NCBI GenBank assembly: GCA_933228675.1
Contig: OW121740.1
Location: 9,081,442-9,145,441, forward strand
Length of the DNA stretch: 64,000 nt
From: Stomorhina lunata
Lineage: Eukaryota > Arthropoda > Insecta > Diptera > Rhiniidae
Direction: 5' to 3'
In this document: positions 1 through 14,000 of the stretch, piece by piece
Position numbering within the stretch: the stretch's first letter is position 1
Layout of the letters: each line of letters begins with the position of its first letter
The notes under the pieces: generated by a model
The model's input: only the letters and a program-made list of their open reading frames with translations
Told to the model about the DNA's origin: nothing
Database searches by the model: none
Made by a program: the position numbers and the translations under genes

Positions 1-1395
1 AAAATATAAGAAATTTTTGAAAAATTTCCTATAAAAATAAGAAAATTTTGAAAGAAATTTAAAAGAAATGTAAATTTCCTATAAATATTATATAAAAATA
101 TCTCCTGTAAAATTAAGAAAATTTTGAAAAATTCCCTATAAAAATAAGAAATTTTTTTTCTTATAAAAATCAGAAATTTTTGAATAATTTTCTATAAAAA
201 TAAGAAATTTTTGAAAAAAATCCTATAAAAATAAGAAATTTTTGAAAAATTTCCTAAAAAATAAGAAATTTTTGAAAATTTTCCTAAAAAAATAAGAAAT
301 TTTTGAAAATTTTCTAATAAAAATATGAAATTTTTGAAAATTTTCATAAAAAATAAGATATTTTTGAAAATTTCCTATAAAAATAAGAAATTTTTGAAAA
401 ATTTCCTATAAAAAATAAGAAATTTTTGAAAATGTTCCTATTAAAATAAGAAATTTTTGAAAAATTTCCTATAAAAATAAGAAATTTTTGAAAAATTTTC
501 TATAAAAATAAAAAATTTTTTTTATTTCATATTTTTAAAATATTTCATATAAAGTAGGAAAAATAACAAGAAATTGATAAAAAAAATTTCTATAAAAATT
601 TCTTAATTTTATAGGAATTTTTTTTTTTTTAAATGTTTTATTTTTAAAGGAAATTTTTCAAAAATGTCTTATTTTTATAGGATTTTTTTTTAATTTCTTG
701 TTTTTATAGGAAATTTTTTAAAAATTTCTTATTTTTATAGAAAAATTTTTTATTTTTATAGGAAATTTTTCAAAAATTTTTATTTTTATAGGAAGATTTT
801 CAAAATTTTTATATTTTTGTAAGAAAATTTTTCAAAAATTTGTTATTTTATAGGAAATTGTTAAAAAATTCTTATTTTTATAGGAAAATTTTTCAAAAAT
901 GTCTTATTTTTATAGGAATTTTTTCAAAAATTTCTTATTTTTATAGGAAATTTTTCAAAAATTTCTTATTTTTATATGAAATTTCTTATTTTTATATGAA
1001 ATTTCTCAAAAATTTCTTATTTTTATATGAAATTTCTCAAAAATTTCTTATTTTTATAGGAAATTTCTAAAAAATTTGTTATTTTTATAGGAAATTTCTC
1101 AAAAATTTCTTATTTTTATAGGAAATTTCTCAAAAATTTCTTATTTTTAAAGCAAATTTAAAAAAAAAAAAATTTTTATAGCAAATTTTTCGAAAATTTC
1201 TTATTTTTATAGCAAATTTCTCAAAAATTTCTTATTTTTAAAGGAAATTTTTCAAAATTTTCTTATTTTTATAGGAAATTTTTCAAAATTTTCTTATTTT
1301 TATAGGAAATTTTTCAAAGACTTTTTATTTTTATAGGAAAATTTTCAAAAGTTTTCTATTTTTGATCAAAAATTTCTTATTTTTATAGGAATGTT
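1..1395. repeat. 31-bp AT-rich minisatellite in two opposed blocks
   Basis: Bases 1 to about 530 are imperfect copies of a 31-bp unit whose recognisable part is TTTCCTATAAAAATAAG. From about 590 to 1395 the same unit runs in the opposite orientation (CTTATTTTTATAGGAAA). The two blocks face each other across about 60 bp and could form a long foldback. The array starts before the window. Short reading frames inside it are by-products of repetition. Confidence 0.9.
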
Positions 1396-2971
1396 TTTGA
1401 ATTTTTTTATAAATATGTAAAAGTGTGCAATTACAACCTGATATCACCTTGACCTGTGAACAAACATGCCTTCATTTTAGCAAACAAATATCAGTTTTGT
1501 TTGATATTTTTAGAACCATGTTCATGTAAAAGAACAATAACAATAATAAAACAAAAACAAAAATAAATTGGTATTAAAACCCGTCAACACCTCAAGTGAT
1601 TTTTAATATTAGAAAATATTGAAAAATAAAAAACTAATTTTCCGGACAACTAATGACTTAAAGACGATGAATGGATGGATGTGATATGATATGAGTGATA
1701 GTGATATGGTACCAACCTGTAACCATGAACACAATTGCACAGCAATATTGATTTTTCAAATATCAAATAAAAATAAAGTGTTGTAATTATAAGAAATTTG
1801 TGTTGTTGTAATTGATTTGAAATTAAAATCATTTTTTTTTTATTCAATTTTTTTAATTGAAATTTTTGATTAGCCCCAAATTTGTATTAAGTTTTTTTAG
1901 GTTAAACTGTTGAGTTTTTTTGGTTTATTAAAATAAATTTTCATTAAAGACTTAAAAAGATGATGTAAATTTTGTTTAAACATTTATTTAGAATTTCGTT
2001 CTCAATATTTTTGAAATTTGAAGGTTAATTAATAGAATTTTTATTTTAAAATAACACGTTGCTTTTTTCTATAAATATTTTTTATTTTTTATAATTTAAA
2101 TGCTTTTATTTTGTATTTATTAAATTTTTATTCTAAAGTATTATTTTATTTAATTTTTTTTTTGTCTAGTATTTCTGCTTCTAGTTTATTTTCTATTAAA
2201 GAATATTTGAAAATTGATTACTAAGGTTTCTTTTTCTAACATTTCTCTTTCCGTTTGACACTTACAATTCAAATGTGGTCTGATTGCTTTTTTTTGCATT
2301 TTCTTAAATGACAATTGAAAATGCAATAAAAATAATGCAAATAATATTTAATCAAAACATTTTTCTCAGAAAACTTACTCGAAAAAATTTTAATATCAAA
2401 AATGTTCCAAAAAAATTTTACTTAAAAAAATTTAAAGTAAGTCACTTTAAGACTCGCCAATACTAAAGTTTATTGATAAAAAAAATAACTGACTTTACCT
2501 TTTTTCATAGTACATTTCCCCAGGTCAGCTTCAAAAGTCCTTTTTTAAGTTTTTAAAAATTTTGTTCAACAAATATTATAAGTTAAGAATTTTCGCATCT
2601 GTGTGTCGAAGCAAACAAATGGAACAATAAAACACAAAAAACTTGTGGTCGATACCTTACACCGTTTCGCGGTACCCATGATTTGAATCCTCCGAATTTC
2701 GCAAAAATCTATTTTTTTGTCATAATTTGAGGCGACGCCTGGTAATTTTTACTTTTGTTCAATTTTAATAAAACTGTAAATAAATAAAAATGCTAAATCT
2801 ATGGATAATATTTTGAAATTGGATAAGATTAAATACTTCTTCCCTGGGGTCAAAGGTTAAAATTAGTATTTTTGTAAAATATTTATACAAAATGATGAAA
2901 TTTTAGAAATTTAGTAACAAATTTTCATGTGAATGCATAAAAATAATTCTTATATACTAAGATTAAGTTTT
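1396..2971. other. AT-rich intergenic DNA, no gene seen
   Basis: This stretch is AT-rich with homopolymer runs. I see no spliceable exon, RNA gene or transposon end. A slightly less AT-rich patch near 2590-2760 is not recognised. Confidence 0.5.
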
Positions 2972-4544
<1,573 letters not shown>

Positions 4545-4775
4545 TTTTTGCTTACGATCAATATTTTTGCTGTCCTTTGCGATCATTTTAATCTAATCAT
4601 TTTTAATCATTTTATTCTAAAATAAATTGTAGAATATGCATCTGAATTCGAAAAAAATCCCAATACCAGCATGGGACGCTCTAGTGTTCATATCTACTAA
4701 CACCTGTTGGCTTTTATAACGACCGGAAATACCAGCCATTTCCGATTTAAAACAAAAACACAAAATGATGCATTA

Positions 4776-4910
4776 CACAGTTGCATTTTTAGTATTTAAA
4801 CTTAAAAGCATGAAGACGTACATTCTTGTTAACACATCTGCTGTAAATACTACTAAACAAATACAATCGTGCCAACAAAATACGTAATACTACCCTTTTG
4901 TGCAACTGTG
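4776..4910. mobile_element. 135-bp MITE with TA target duplication
   Basis: The sequence starts CACAGTTGCA and ends TGCAACTGTG, a perfect 10-bp inverted repeat that continues imperfectly inward (AGTATT facing AATACT). TA dinucleotides flank it at 4774-4775 and 4911-4912, as for Tc1/mariner-type MITEs. It lies immediately upstream of the presumed 5' UTR of gene 1, so it may contribute to the promoter. Confidence 0.65.
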
Positions 4911-5071
4911 TAAATTAGAGTGACATTAAAACTATTTCGTAGCAGCAGCTTCTCTCTCTATATTAACTAAAGAAAAATTCTTGTAGTGCTAAAAATAATG
5001 TAAAATTTAATAAATTTAAGGCTTAAAAAATTAACAAAAAGTGCTAATAACATTTAGTAAACACAAATAAA
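4911..5071 (+). promoter_or_regulatory. Presumed 5' UTR/promoter-proximal region of gene 1
   Basis: This is the non-repetitive sequence between the MITE and the proposed ATG at 5072. It has no clear TATA box. It contains an upstream ATG at 4998 followed directly by TAA (5001-5003), a minimal start-stop uORF, if transcription begins upstream of it. The transcription start is not identifiable from sequence. Confidence 0.35.
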
Positions 5072-5096
5072 ATGGATTTTCCACAACAAATCGAAG
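5072..5096 (+). CDS. Gene 1 coding exon 1 (25-nt micro-exon)
   Basis: It reads ATG GAT TTT CCA CAA CAA ATC GAA G and then the donor GTATAG, giving MDFPQQIE with phase 1. The acceptor before exon 2 (TTTCAATACACAG, exon from 8336) supplies exactly the two bases needed, so the frame continues into TLVERAPTVYD. Without this exon, translation could start at the internal ATG at 8378 (MESPLY). Transcript evidence would decide. Confidence 0.6.
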
Positions 5097-8000
5097 GTAT
5101 AGCGAAATTCAACGGCGAAAAAGTGTTTTAAAAAAAGATGGAAAGATTTTTTTCTGGCTAAAATTTTTTCCTTTAGTAAAAATCAATTTCCATTTTGCTT
5201 TGTATATATGAAAGGGGGGCCAGCCTGTCAGTGGCAAGAAAAGTGGGTGGCAGGTTGCAATACACAATACAAATGGCAACAAGAACAACAAAATACCCAA
5301 CCAACCATCAACAAAAACAAAAGAAGGAAATTTATGAAAAAAAAAAAACATTTGTAAAGTGCATGCAGAGCAGTTAAAATAAAATAAAAGTAAAATTAAT
5401 GTATGTGATGATTAGGAAGGGGAAGAGGGAGGGGGGTCATCGATGGGGGTTTCATATCAAAGGGGTGCTTGTTTTCAAATGTACACACAATAAGTATGTA
5501 GCATTGTTTGTTTTAACTAATGTTTTTTTTATAGTGTTAGGGTGGGGACCAGCCCCTCTGATCCCCAAGTTCTGTTCTTATACTATATTATACTTTTTCT
5601 GTTGCTAGTATTGTTCTTGTTTCTTGTACATTTGGCCGGTATTCCATTCTTTGTTTAAAAAAATGTACATTCTGCGTTTATTGATTTTTAAAAAGATTTT
5701 TTTGTTGCAATTAAACACAGATTTTTTTAAATAAATCGCAGAATAGTGTCAACTTAAGATGTTTATGGTTTTCAATTTAACACTAAATATAGGGATGACG
5801 TTATTTTTAGTTAATGAAATTGTTTAACAAAAAACGCAATTTGTTTTGTAAAACTTTTATTTATGACTAATTAAACAATTGGCTGACCAATTGTTGCGAG
5901 ACAGATTTTCAAAGTAGAAAATCTTGAAAATTAAAATTTTAAATGTAACTTTTGCGGCACGAGATTTGCTTAGCAATTTTAGATAACTTTGGTTTGCTGA
6001 AACCGAAAATAATATTGGTTTTTGGAAGAATAAATACTAATCAACAAAACTAAATATTGTTGTTTTTCATTTTATCACCACTTTATTATATCCTTTAACA
6101 CCGTTCCCACGGTAGTCGATTCTTTGTTTCGGAACGACTCGGAAATCTTAGAATTCCGGCCAGGGACTGCCACTTTTGCGATATTAACAATAATATTGCA
6201 GTTACAACAACAACATCCTTTAACGGTATAGGTAAAAAGGGTATATTATATATTGCCAATATTTGTAACTCATAAAAACCTTTAGATGTACCGATCGGTT
6301 CAGAATTACTACCTGAGTTGACTTAATTTAATGAATTTTTTCACATAAATTTGGTCCAAGGATGATTTCTATGCTTTTTGGTTAAAATCCGATCATAATT
6401 TCAAATACCTCCCATAGGGCTGCCATTCCGAAATGGAGATTGTGGCTCTTTGCCGACACAAATTTGCTTTATTTTTAAAAACTTCAACATACCTATTGTT
6501 TATGGTAACCAAAATCAGTGTATCTAATTTTGTATGAATTCCCCCGTATTTGACCATGCCTTCCATATAAAAAAAACATCTCAAAAGTCTTTTAAATACC
6601 CAGATAAGCACCAAAATAATGCAGAAACAAGTATCGATATCGAACTTCTCCGATATTACTTATAATACCGCAGTTACAACAACAACAAACAAGTATTTTG
6701 TAGATATAAGCGAAATTTGATAACAATCGATCCATAATTGACCCTAGCTCCCATATCACCATCTGTTGGAATTGGGATAAATGTACTTAAATCTCTAAAT
6801 TTTTTAAATAAATTAGCACATATCGTGACTTAAAATACAAAAGGGTGTAACTACACTTAGTTTTTTTTTTACAAAAGAAGCAAAAAGCATTATAACTTTA
6901 GAACTGCAAGAAACAATAAATACAAACAAAAGGGCTAAACTACAAGTTTAATATTTTCTGAAACCAAGAGGACTTAACTACTATAAAAAAATATAGAGAC
7001 TGGTCTAAAAAATAGTACTAGTTTATTTTCAAAGCATAATTAAACGTAAAAGGAAAAGTTTTAAATAATTAAAAATAGGACACACAGTGGTTTTTTAAAA
7101 ACTTATTTCAGAAATAACCCCGTAACTCCTACACGGTTAAAGATATTTGAATGAAATTTTATATTTGTGGAAATACAGATCCATATTTTGTTTTTGAGCC
7201 ATTTTCGTCATTGGGGGTTATATGGAACATGGTTAAATGTCGACCGATTTTCCCGAAATTTACAAATTTAATTACAGACTATACAAAAATTATGTGTGCA
7301 ACAAATAAACATAAAATTGTCATTATCTCCAGATTTAAGAGCGTTTTTGTGAATTTCGAAGCATTTAGTTATTGTATGGGAGCTATGGTCAAATATGAAT
7401 CAATTTCTACAAAATTTGTTACAGAAATATTTCCTTAAAATTTGATTTATAATCTTGTCATAACTTTATTTTTTTTTATTAATTTATAAAGTTAAAAAAA
7501 AAATTCCCAAGCTTTAGCTAAAATTTATTTGCTTCTTATCGCCATATGATAAAGTGTTAATTAGCTTCCACTCATTGTTTTTTAGGGCCCTTATCATTTT
7601 TCCATTTCTTATTTACTTACATTACATTTAAAGAAATGAAATATTATAATTTTTGATAATTATTACGATTGTCGAAAACGTATCTTAGACTACAACAGTT
7701 AGTACTAGATTAAAAAAAACATCAACACAATTTTATTAATCTAGTACTTATTGTCGTAATACGAATTCAACAATCGTAATATGGAATAATGCAACTATTA
7801 TAACACATATTCCGCGATTATAATCCGTTATAACGAAACTTAGAGCGATTATAATGTGTTATAATGCGATTTTAATTTATTATAATGTCATTATAATATA
7901 TTATAACAAATTATAATGCGATAATAATGTACTATTAGACACTATATTATGATTAATCATTATCATTATGTTTTTTACTTTAAATTAAATGATTTTTATT

Positions 8001-11000
8001 TTTTGCTTTTTATATTTCATTTTATAATTTTTCTTTAATTTATTTTTAGAATCCTAAAAATTTTCTAATAATTTTACATTTATTTTTCAAGATATCCATC
8101 ATCACAAAGCACTACAAAATACCCAAAACTAATCGGCTAAAAATACTCAAAATTAAAACACATTTCAAATAAAACGAAACTCAAAGAAAACCTTACACCC
8201 TACATCCTTAAAAAAAACTACTTGTATATAAAAAGAATTATTTGTTTGATAAAAAAAAAACAAAATCTTATCATAAAATTGTAAATATTAACTACTTATA
8301 CATCATAATACAAACAAAATACTTTCAATACACAGAGACACTAGTGGAGAGGGCACCGACGGTATATGATGTCGTAATGGAATCACCGCTTTATGCGGCC
8401 AATCAACGTTTGAACTCATCGACTTTAAACTGCAAAACTATTTGCGATAACAATACCACTAATCTGAATTACGTGGACAAAATGTCGACCAGTATGAACA
8501 GTACATTGGAAGATACTACACCCAGTGATTCGGGTGTACAAATGTTAGATTCCGAATCCAGTGAACTGATGGTAGAATCTATTAGCTCACAAACAGGCTT
8601 TGAGTTTGAGGATGCTAAAGTGGCCGCTGCTAAAGTGGAGAAGAGTAAAGAGCCCATAATAGTGACCCCGGCCGAAGAGACTACTGTTATGGATTCCAAT
8701 TCGAATATTACTGCAGTTTCAGCAGTACCCTCAACCGTGGTAGAGGAGGCCATGACCACTAGTCAAATGTCTACTTTTGATAACACGGAAAATATAGTTT
8801 TTCGGCGAAAGGTGCGTAAAAGTCCTGGTGTACCTAAGGCACCCAAAAAAAGAGTTTCCTTTCATGAAGATATTTTGAAAAATACTCGTACTGATAATAT
8901 ACACATTGAGCATGGCTTTATAACCTACAAGGCAGGCGGAGTACGTAAAATGGCTCCTTTAGTGGGTCAGGCAGGACGCTATTCCTGGTGCTCGGAGGGT
9001 GATAAACAACAGGCTACAGAAATCTCTCACCGAGATGCTGAAGATGGTAGTAGTGGTGATAGTGATGAGGCCAGCAAACGTCGAAGACGTGTCGTTTACC
9101 GTAATGCCTGTTCAGATGTCCTAGATTATGGTAATTCCGATGTTTATGATATGAATGATAGTGCCGCATTGCAATACGACAACTCGGGTGTATTTGAGTA
9201 TATGCCCAAAGAGCTAAATGAAGATAAAACCGGAAAATGTGAAGAGAAGGCAGAGATTAAACCCGAACTATATAAATGCTCATGTTCCAGCTCGAATTCT
9301 AGTTTAGATTCGGATGAAAATGATAAAAATTCTAATAGCCAGCAGCAGTATGGTCAGGCTAAAAGCAGCTCCTGTGATTGTATAGGAGGAGCTAATAACG
9401 CTAATAACAATTTTATAGGTTAGTATTCATTTTAACTAAATATCTTCATATTATATATAATTTACAAAATTCTTAAATCTATTTAGGTGAAAATTGCTAT
9501 TACTCTGAACCCAATATAGACTTCAATGAAAGTCCTCCCAGACAGAAATCCGTTTGGAACAAGGAGAAGAAACCCAAATCTAGTTGTTTGAAAAAGTCCA
9601 AATGCCAAACTAATATAATACATGAACAGGATCTCACCACAAAAATGAAGAAATTCAATGTACACGATATGAATCAATTGTTGGATAACAGCAGTAAAAT
9701 GATTTTCGGTTCTTTAAAGAGCATTTTTACTATGCCCCTACCAGAACGAGGGGTACCAGAAGGTTCAGAAGATCTACAAGCTGTCATCGAATGCGTGGCT
9801 GAATTGGAACAGACACCCGAACACAAAGCCAAAGAACCCGAGATTCTTAACTCGCAACTCTCAGAATCGCCACCGCTTAAGCAAAAACCTTTTCTCAGCA
9901 AAAGTCTTGATGGCTCCAAGCAACAGCAACCCATTAAGAAATTTGTGCACAATGTTGATGAACAGTTAAGACGTAATAAAGAGGAGGATATTTATGCTCC
10001 AACACGACAAAACAGTGATGAAAATAAAAAAAATGTTAAAGAATATTCCACAACAAACACACCAACACCGCAACTACAAAGACAGCTAGAGTTCGATGCT
10101 ACCGATATTGATAACAGTTCATCATCCTCAATGGCCACTTCTGCAGCTAATTCTGCTGCTACGTCGGCTTGTGAGACCTCAGAGCGTACACCATTTCGCA
10201 ACAAATTTATTATCAATTGTGAGAGCACTGTGTTTGAACACACTGGCGTTTCGTATTGTTATGAGTCAACCTCATTCAATGATCTTACTAACATGGAAGA
10301 TTCAGAAGGCAGTATTGCTAGTTTAATTGAAAATGATACACCTATTGCTCAAGCAGAACCAGATCAATTAAGATCGGCTTTTATATCGGCTCCCATAGCC
10401 AAGACATTTTCAAATTTCTTTCGCAGCTTTAAAGATGCTGGCAAAGAGAAACAGGCGAAACCGTCTCCTAAATCACAGGTATCTAGAAAGCGGGCAGAAG
10501 AAGAGGCTAAAGAGTTACAACAGGCAACAGAACATTATTTTGGTAAGTTCTTTTATATGAATATATGACTTAACGAAACCGAAGTTACCCAAAATTATAC
10601 AATTTTGTTTCCATGCCCCCAAAATGGTAAATGGCATTAAAATGACTCTTAGAATTAAGAAAATAATACAATTGGATAAGCTTGAGTAACTTCGAACTAT
10701 TTAATTCGGTTAGTTTCGTCTTTTATGTTTAGTTATTCTTCATATTTATTGTTATTTTCTTTTCTCTCTACATCCCACTCTTTTTCTTTTTCCAGCTCTA
10801 AAAATGCCCAAAAAACCCCATAACATACCCACACCCTTAGCTAACAGTACTCCAACAAAACTGTCTAAATTTCCAACTACAACTTCATCCTCAACCATAT
10901 CTGAATTAACGAATAATACTAATACTTCCAATTCTAATAACCAAGCGATGCTACATCATCAAAAGTCGAATACTTCCTTAACCAGCGGCATAGCCAGTGG

Positions 11001-14000
11001 CAGTGGTGGTTCCTCTGCGACAACAGGAACACCAGGACAAAGAGATACTCTAGCTATCGGTGCTGATTACCGTTCCAATTTGGAAAAACAATCACGTCAT
11101 TTACCATCACCGCTCAAGAAACGTTTAAGTGCAACCGGTTCGAATCTCATACAGCAACCTCAACGTTATGGCACTAGCATGCCGCAGCAACAAACCGATT
11201 ACTCAGCACTCAGTCCTGATATCTACAATGCGTATATGGGGGCTAGGGGTGGGTGTGGTCGTGATTCTAAGAGTACTATTTTAAGTGAAGAATTCGATGA
11301 TATTCTAACCATAACCACTGATACGGAAAGAAATGAAAGTGACATTGTTATTGTGGACTATCACGATGTTAGTGACAGTCGCCAGAGTGTTTCTGACTAT
11401 AATAATCTCTTAAAACCACCATCACAACCACCAGCTAAGACATCGCTTATCAATCGTTTCTTACGCAATGTTACACAAAAGAAAATTCTCGAGTCTTCGA
11501 TAAGACGCAACAATTTCTTTGCCGACAAACTAAAGAACGAACAGAAACTGTTGACCGGAAATCTATATGTTAAGGGAGCAAGGCCACGTAATTTGGAGTT
11601 AATAGATGATTTAAATGCAGAAATTGCCATGGAAATCGAAATGTCTGGTGTTAATTCTCCACGCAAAGAATTGACAAGTTTAGATGCAGATTTGCCGGGT
11701 GATTTGTCACGTTTCGAATTGGGTATTGGTGAGATTTCTATAGATGTTTTTGCCGGAGTTCAATTGCATATTCTCCGCGATGAGAACGAACAATTGATGA
11801 AGGTTTTTAAGCTGTACACGGGCTATAGCAAGGAGGGCTATATGACACCCGTTTTGGTCTTGTTAACTGATAAGACATTGTATGTTGCGGATTTGGTAAG
11901 AAACCGTTTATGCTCAAAGTTTGTTTTGGCCTACAAGGATTTGGATGTAATTTTGGTAAGTGCAAAAAAAAAGTGAAAAGAATTGTTTTTATTAATTGCT
12001 TAAATATTTCAGATGGGTCCTTATGGCAATACAGTCTTGCTTTCTAATAATAATCGGGATATGCAGCAGGTGCTTTTGGCAGGTGGTCCCTATCCCGCTG
12101 CTGGTTTGGTAGCTAATTTAGAGCTATGTGCTCGGCGTAGTGGTTCCACATTGCCTGCTGTGGGTCAGCTAACTCTTGATCATTTGGCCTCTTTGCAACA
12201 TTTTGTTAGAGAAAATTCTTGTGTGGGCAAATCCGATGACTGGATGTATTATGCGGTAGTAAATGTGCCTGGTTCAGCTATAAATGATCCGGGCGATCAA
12301 GAGCCTCTAGGACCTCATGCCAAAGGTTTCCTCATGCATCGACGCGTTAAGGAACATATGGCTAATTCGAAACAATATTCATGGAATCCTGGTTACTTCT
12401 TGCTAAAGTATGTATAAAAAACAAAAGATTCCTACGAAAAAAGAATTTAACATACTTATTTTATTTCCAATTCCAGGGCCGGAGTTTTATACATGTTTAA
12501 TGATTCTACACAAAAAATTCCCAGTTGGGCTATGGCTTTGGCAGAATGTCAAGGTGCTCGTCGGGCAGTTAAGGCACAGAGACCACATTGCTTTGAGATT
12601 ATGCTGAAAAACAAAATGCTTTTGCAATTGGCTGCCCCCGATGAATATGTAGCTTCCGAATGGTTGCAAGCCTTGTTACAGTCGGCCAGTGGGGTAAGTT
12701 CCAGAAGCAAAATTCAATTTATCTTTTATAACTTTTGTTTAATGGGTTTCAGCTTTTTGAAATGCAAGAAAAACACAAAAGCCTAGGCTGTACTTTAGTG
12801 GTTACAAAAAATCATTTAATAACGCTCAGAGAAGACTTTAGCTCGCCTTTGAGAAAAATCACTGATAAAGTAGAGCCCAGCAAAATGGAAGAGCATATGG
12901 CAGCTGCTTTAAACAAACAGGAGGAGGATATGAATCCTTATTTACATGAAACTGGCAGCTTGGTAAGATAAAAAAAAAAATAAATAAAAAACTCATTAAT
13001 CCTGTATTTCTAAAAACGCTATCTGTGTATTATCCCCATTAGTTAAGTTCCGCCATGAGCACACCCACTCGCAATACCCAGCGTTCATCGTCATCGGTAA
13101 ACTCGACACCCACGAAGCTATCACAAATTTCACGTTCCACCACCACATGTAATACCACCTTAGCTACCACATCCTCGATAGCTAGCAACGCAACACAATC
13201 CTCAATATCCACCACCACCAATTCAAAACGTACTCAAACCACACATCAAAACAATAATACCAATGATCCTCAACAGCCGCACAGGCAGCATATAGATGTT
13301 ACCCGTCAATCTTCGATGAGCAGTGTCTATGGTAAAAATGCCGGTTTAGAGATATTGACTTGTGCCGATATTAAGGAGATGACAGGTATTAAGATCCCCT
13401 CCCTAAATGATACGTGGTGGTGTATTTTGGAATTCTCATGTCAGGAGGTGCGCGAATGCTCGGATGATTTGGTGATATTTTTTGCTAGCAGTACTGAAAT
13501 GCAACGATTTTTAAGATTGTTGGAGCAACTATGGCAGGCAAAAAATGTGAGTATAAGTTTCGAAATGTATTTGATGTTTAAACTATAATCGATAATGTTC
13601 TTTATGGTAAATTAAAGTTATCGATCATTTTTAATAGCGGAAAACTGTTATCGATTACTTTTTTATTCCAAATAAAAATTATCATCGATATCGATTATTA
13701 TATCATGTTACTGTTTAAGATACACACAGTTCCTGGCGGACGTCTCGCTTAAGTCTGAATCGCAACTTGAGGTTACTATGTTCTCAATTTTCTACCGTTC
13801 TTAGTTGGGATCTCCTCTAAGATCTTCGGCTCTAATGGTCGAAGAGAACCTGACAGATCAGTCTAAATCAGCCGGCTCTCTAGACTCTGATATGTAGAGC
13901 GATATCCCAGTGATGCCGACTATGTTTTAGGATCCTCTCTGAGTTATCTGGCTTCGGTGATGAAGGAGAGTCAAGCTAGTCTGATTCCCCCCTCATCTCC

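Noticed and set aside
8469..8913. Minus-strand frames opposite exon 2 of gene 1
   Set aside because: They are shadows of the coding exon on the + strand.
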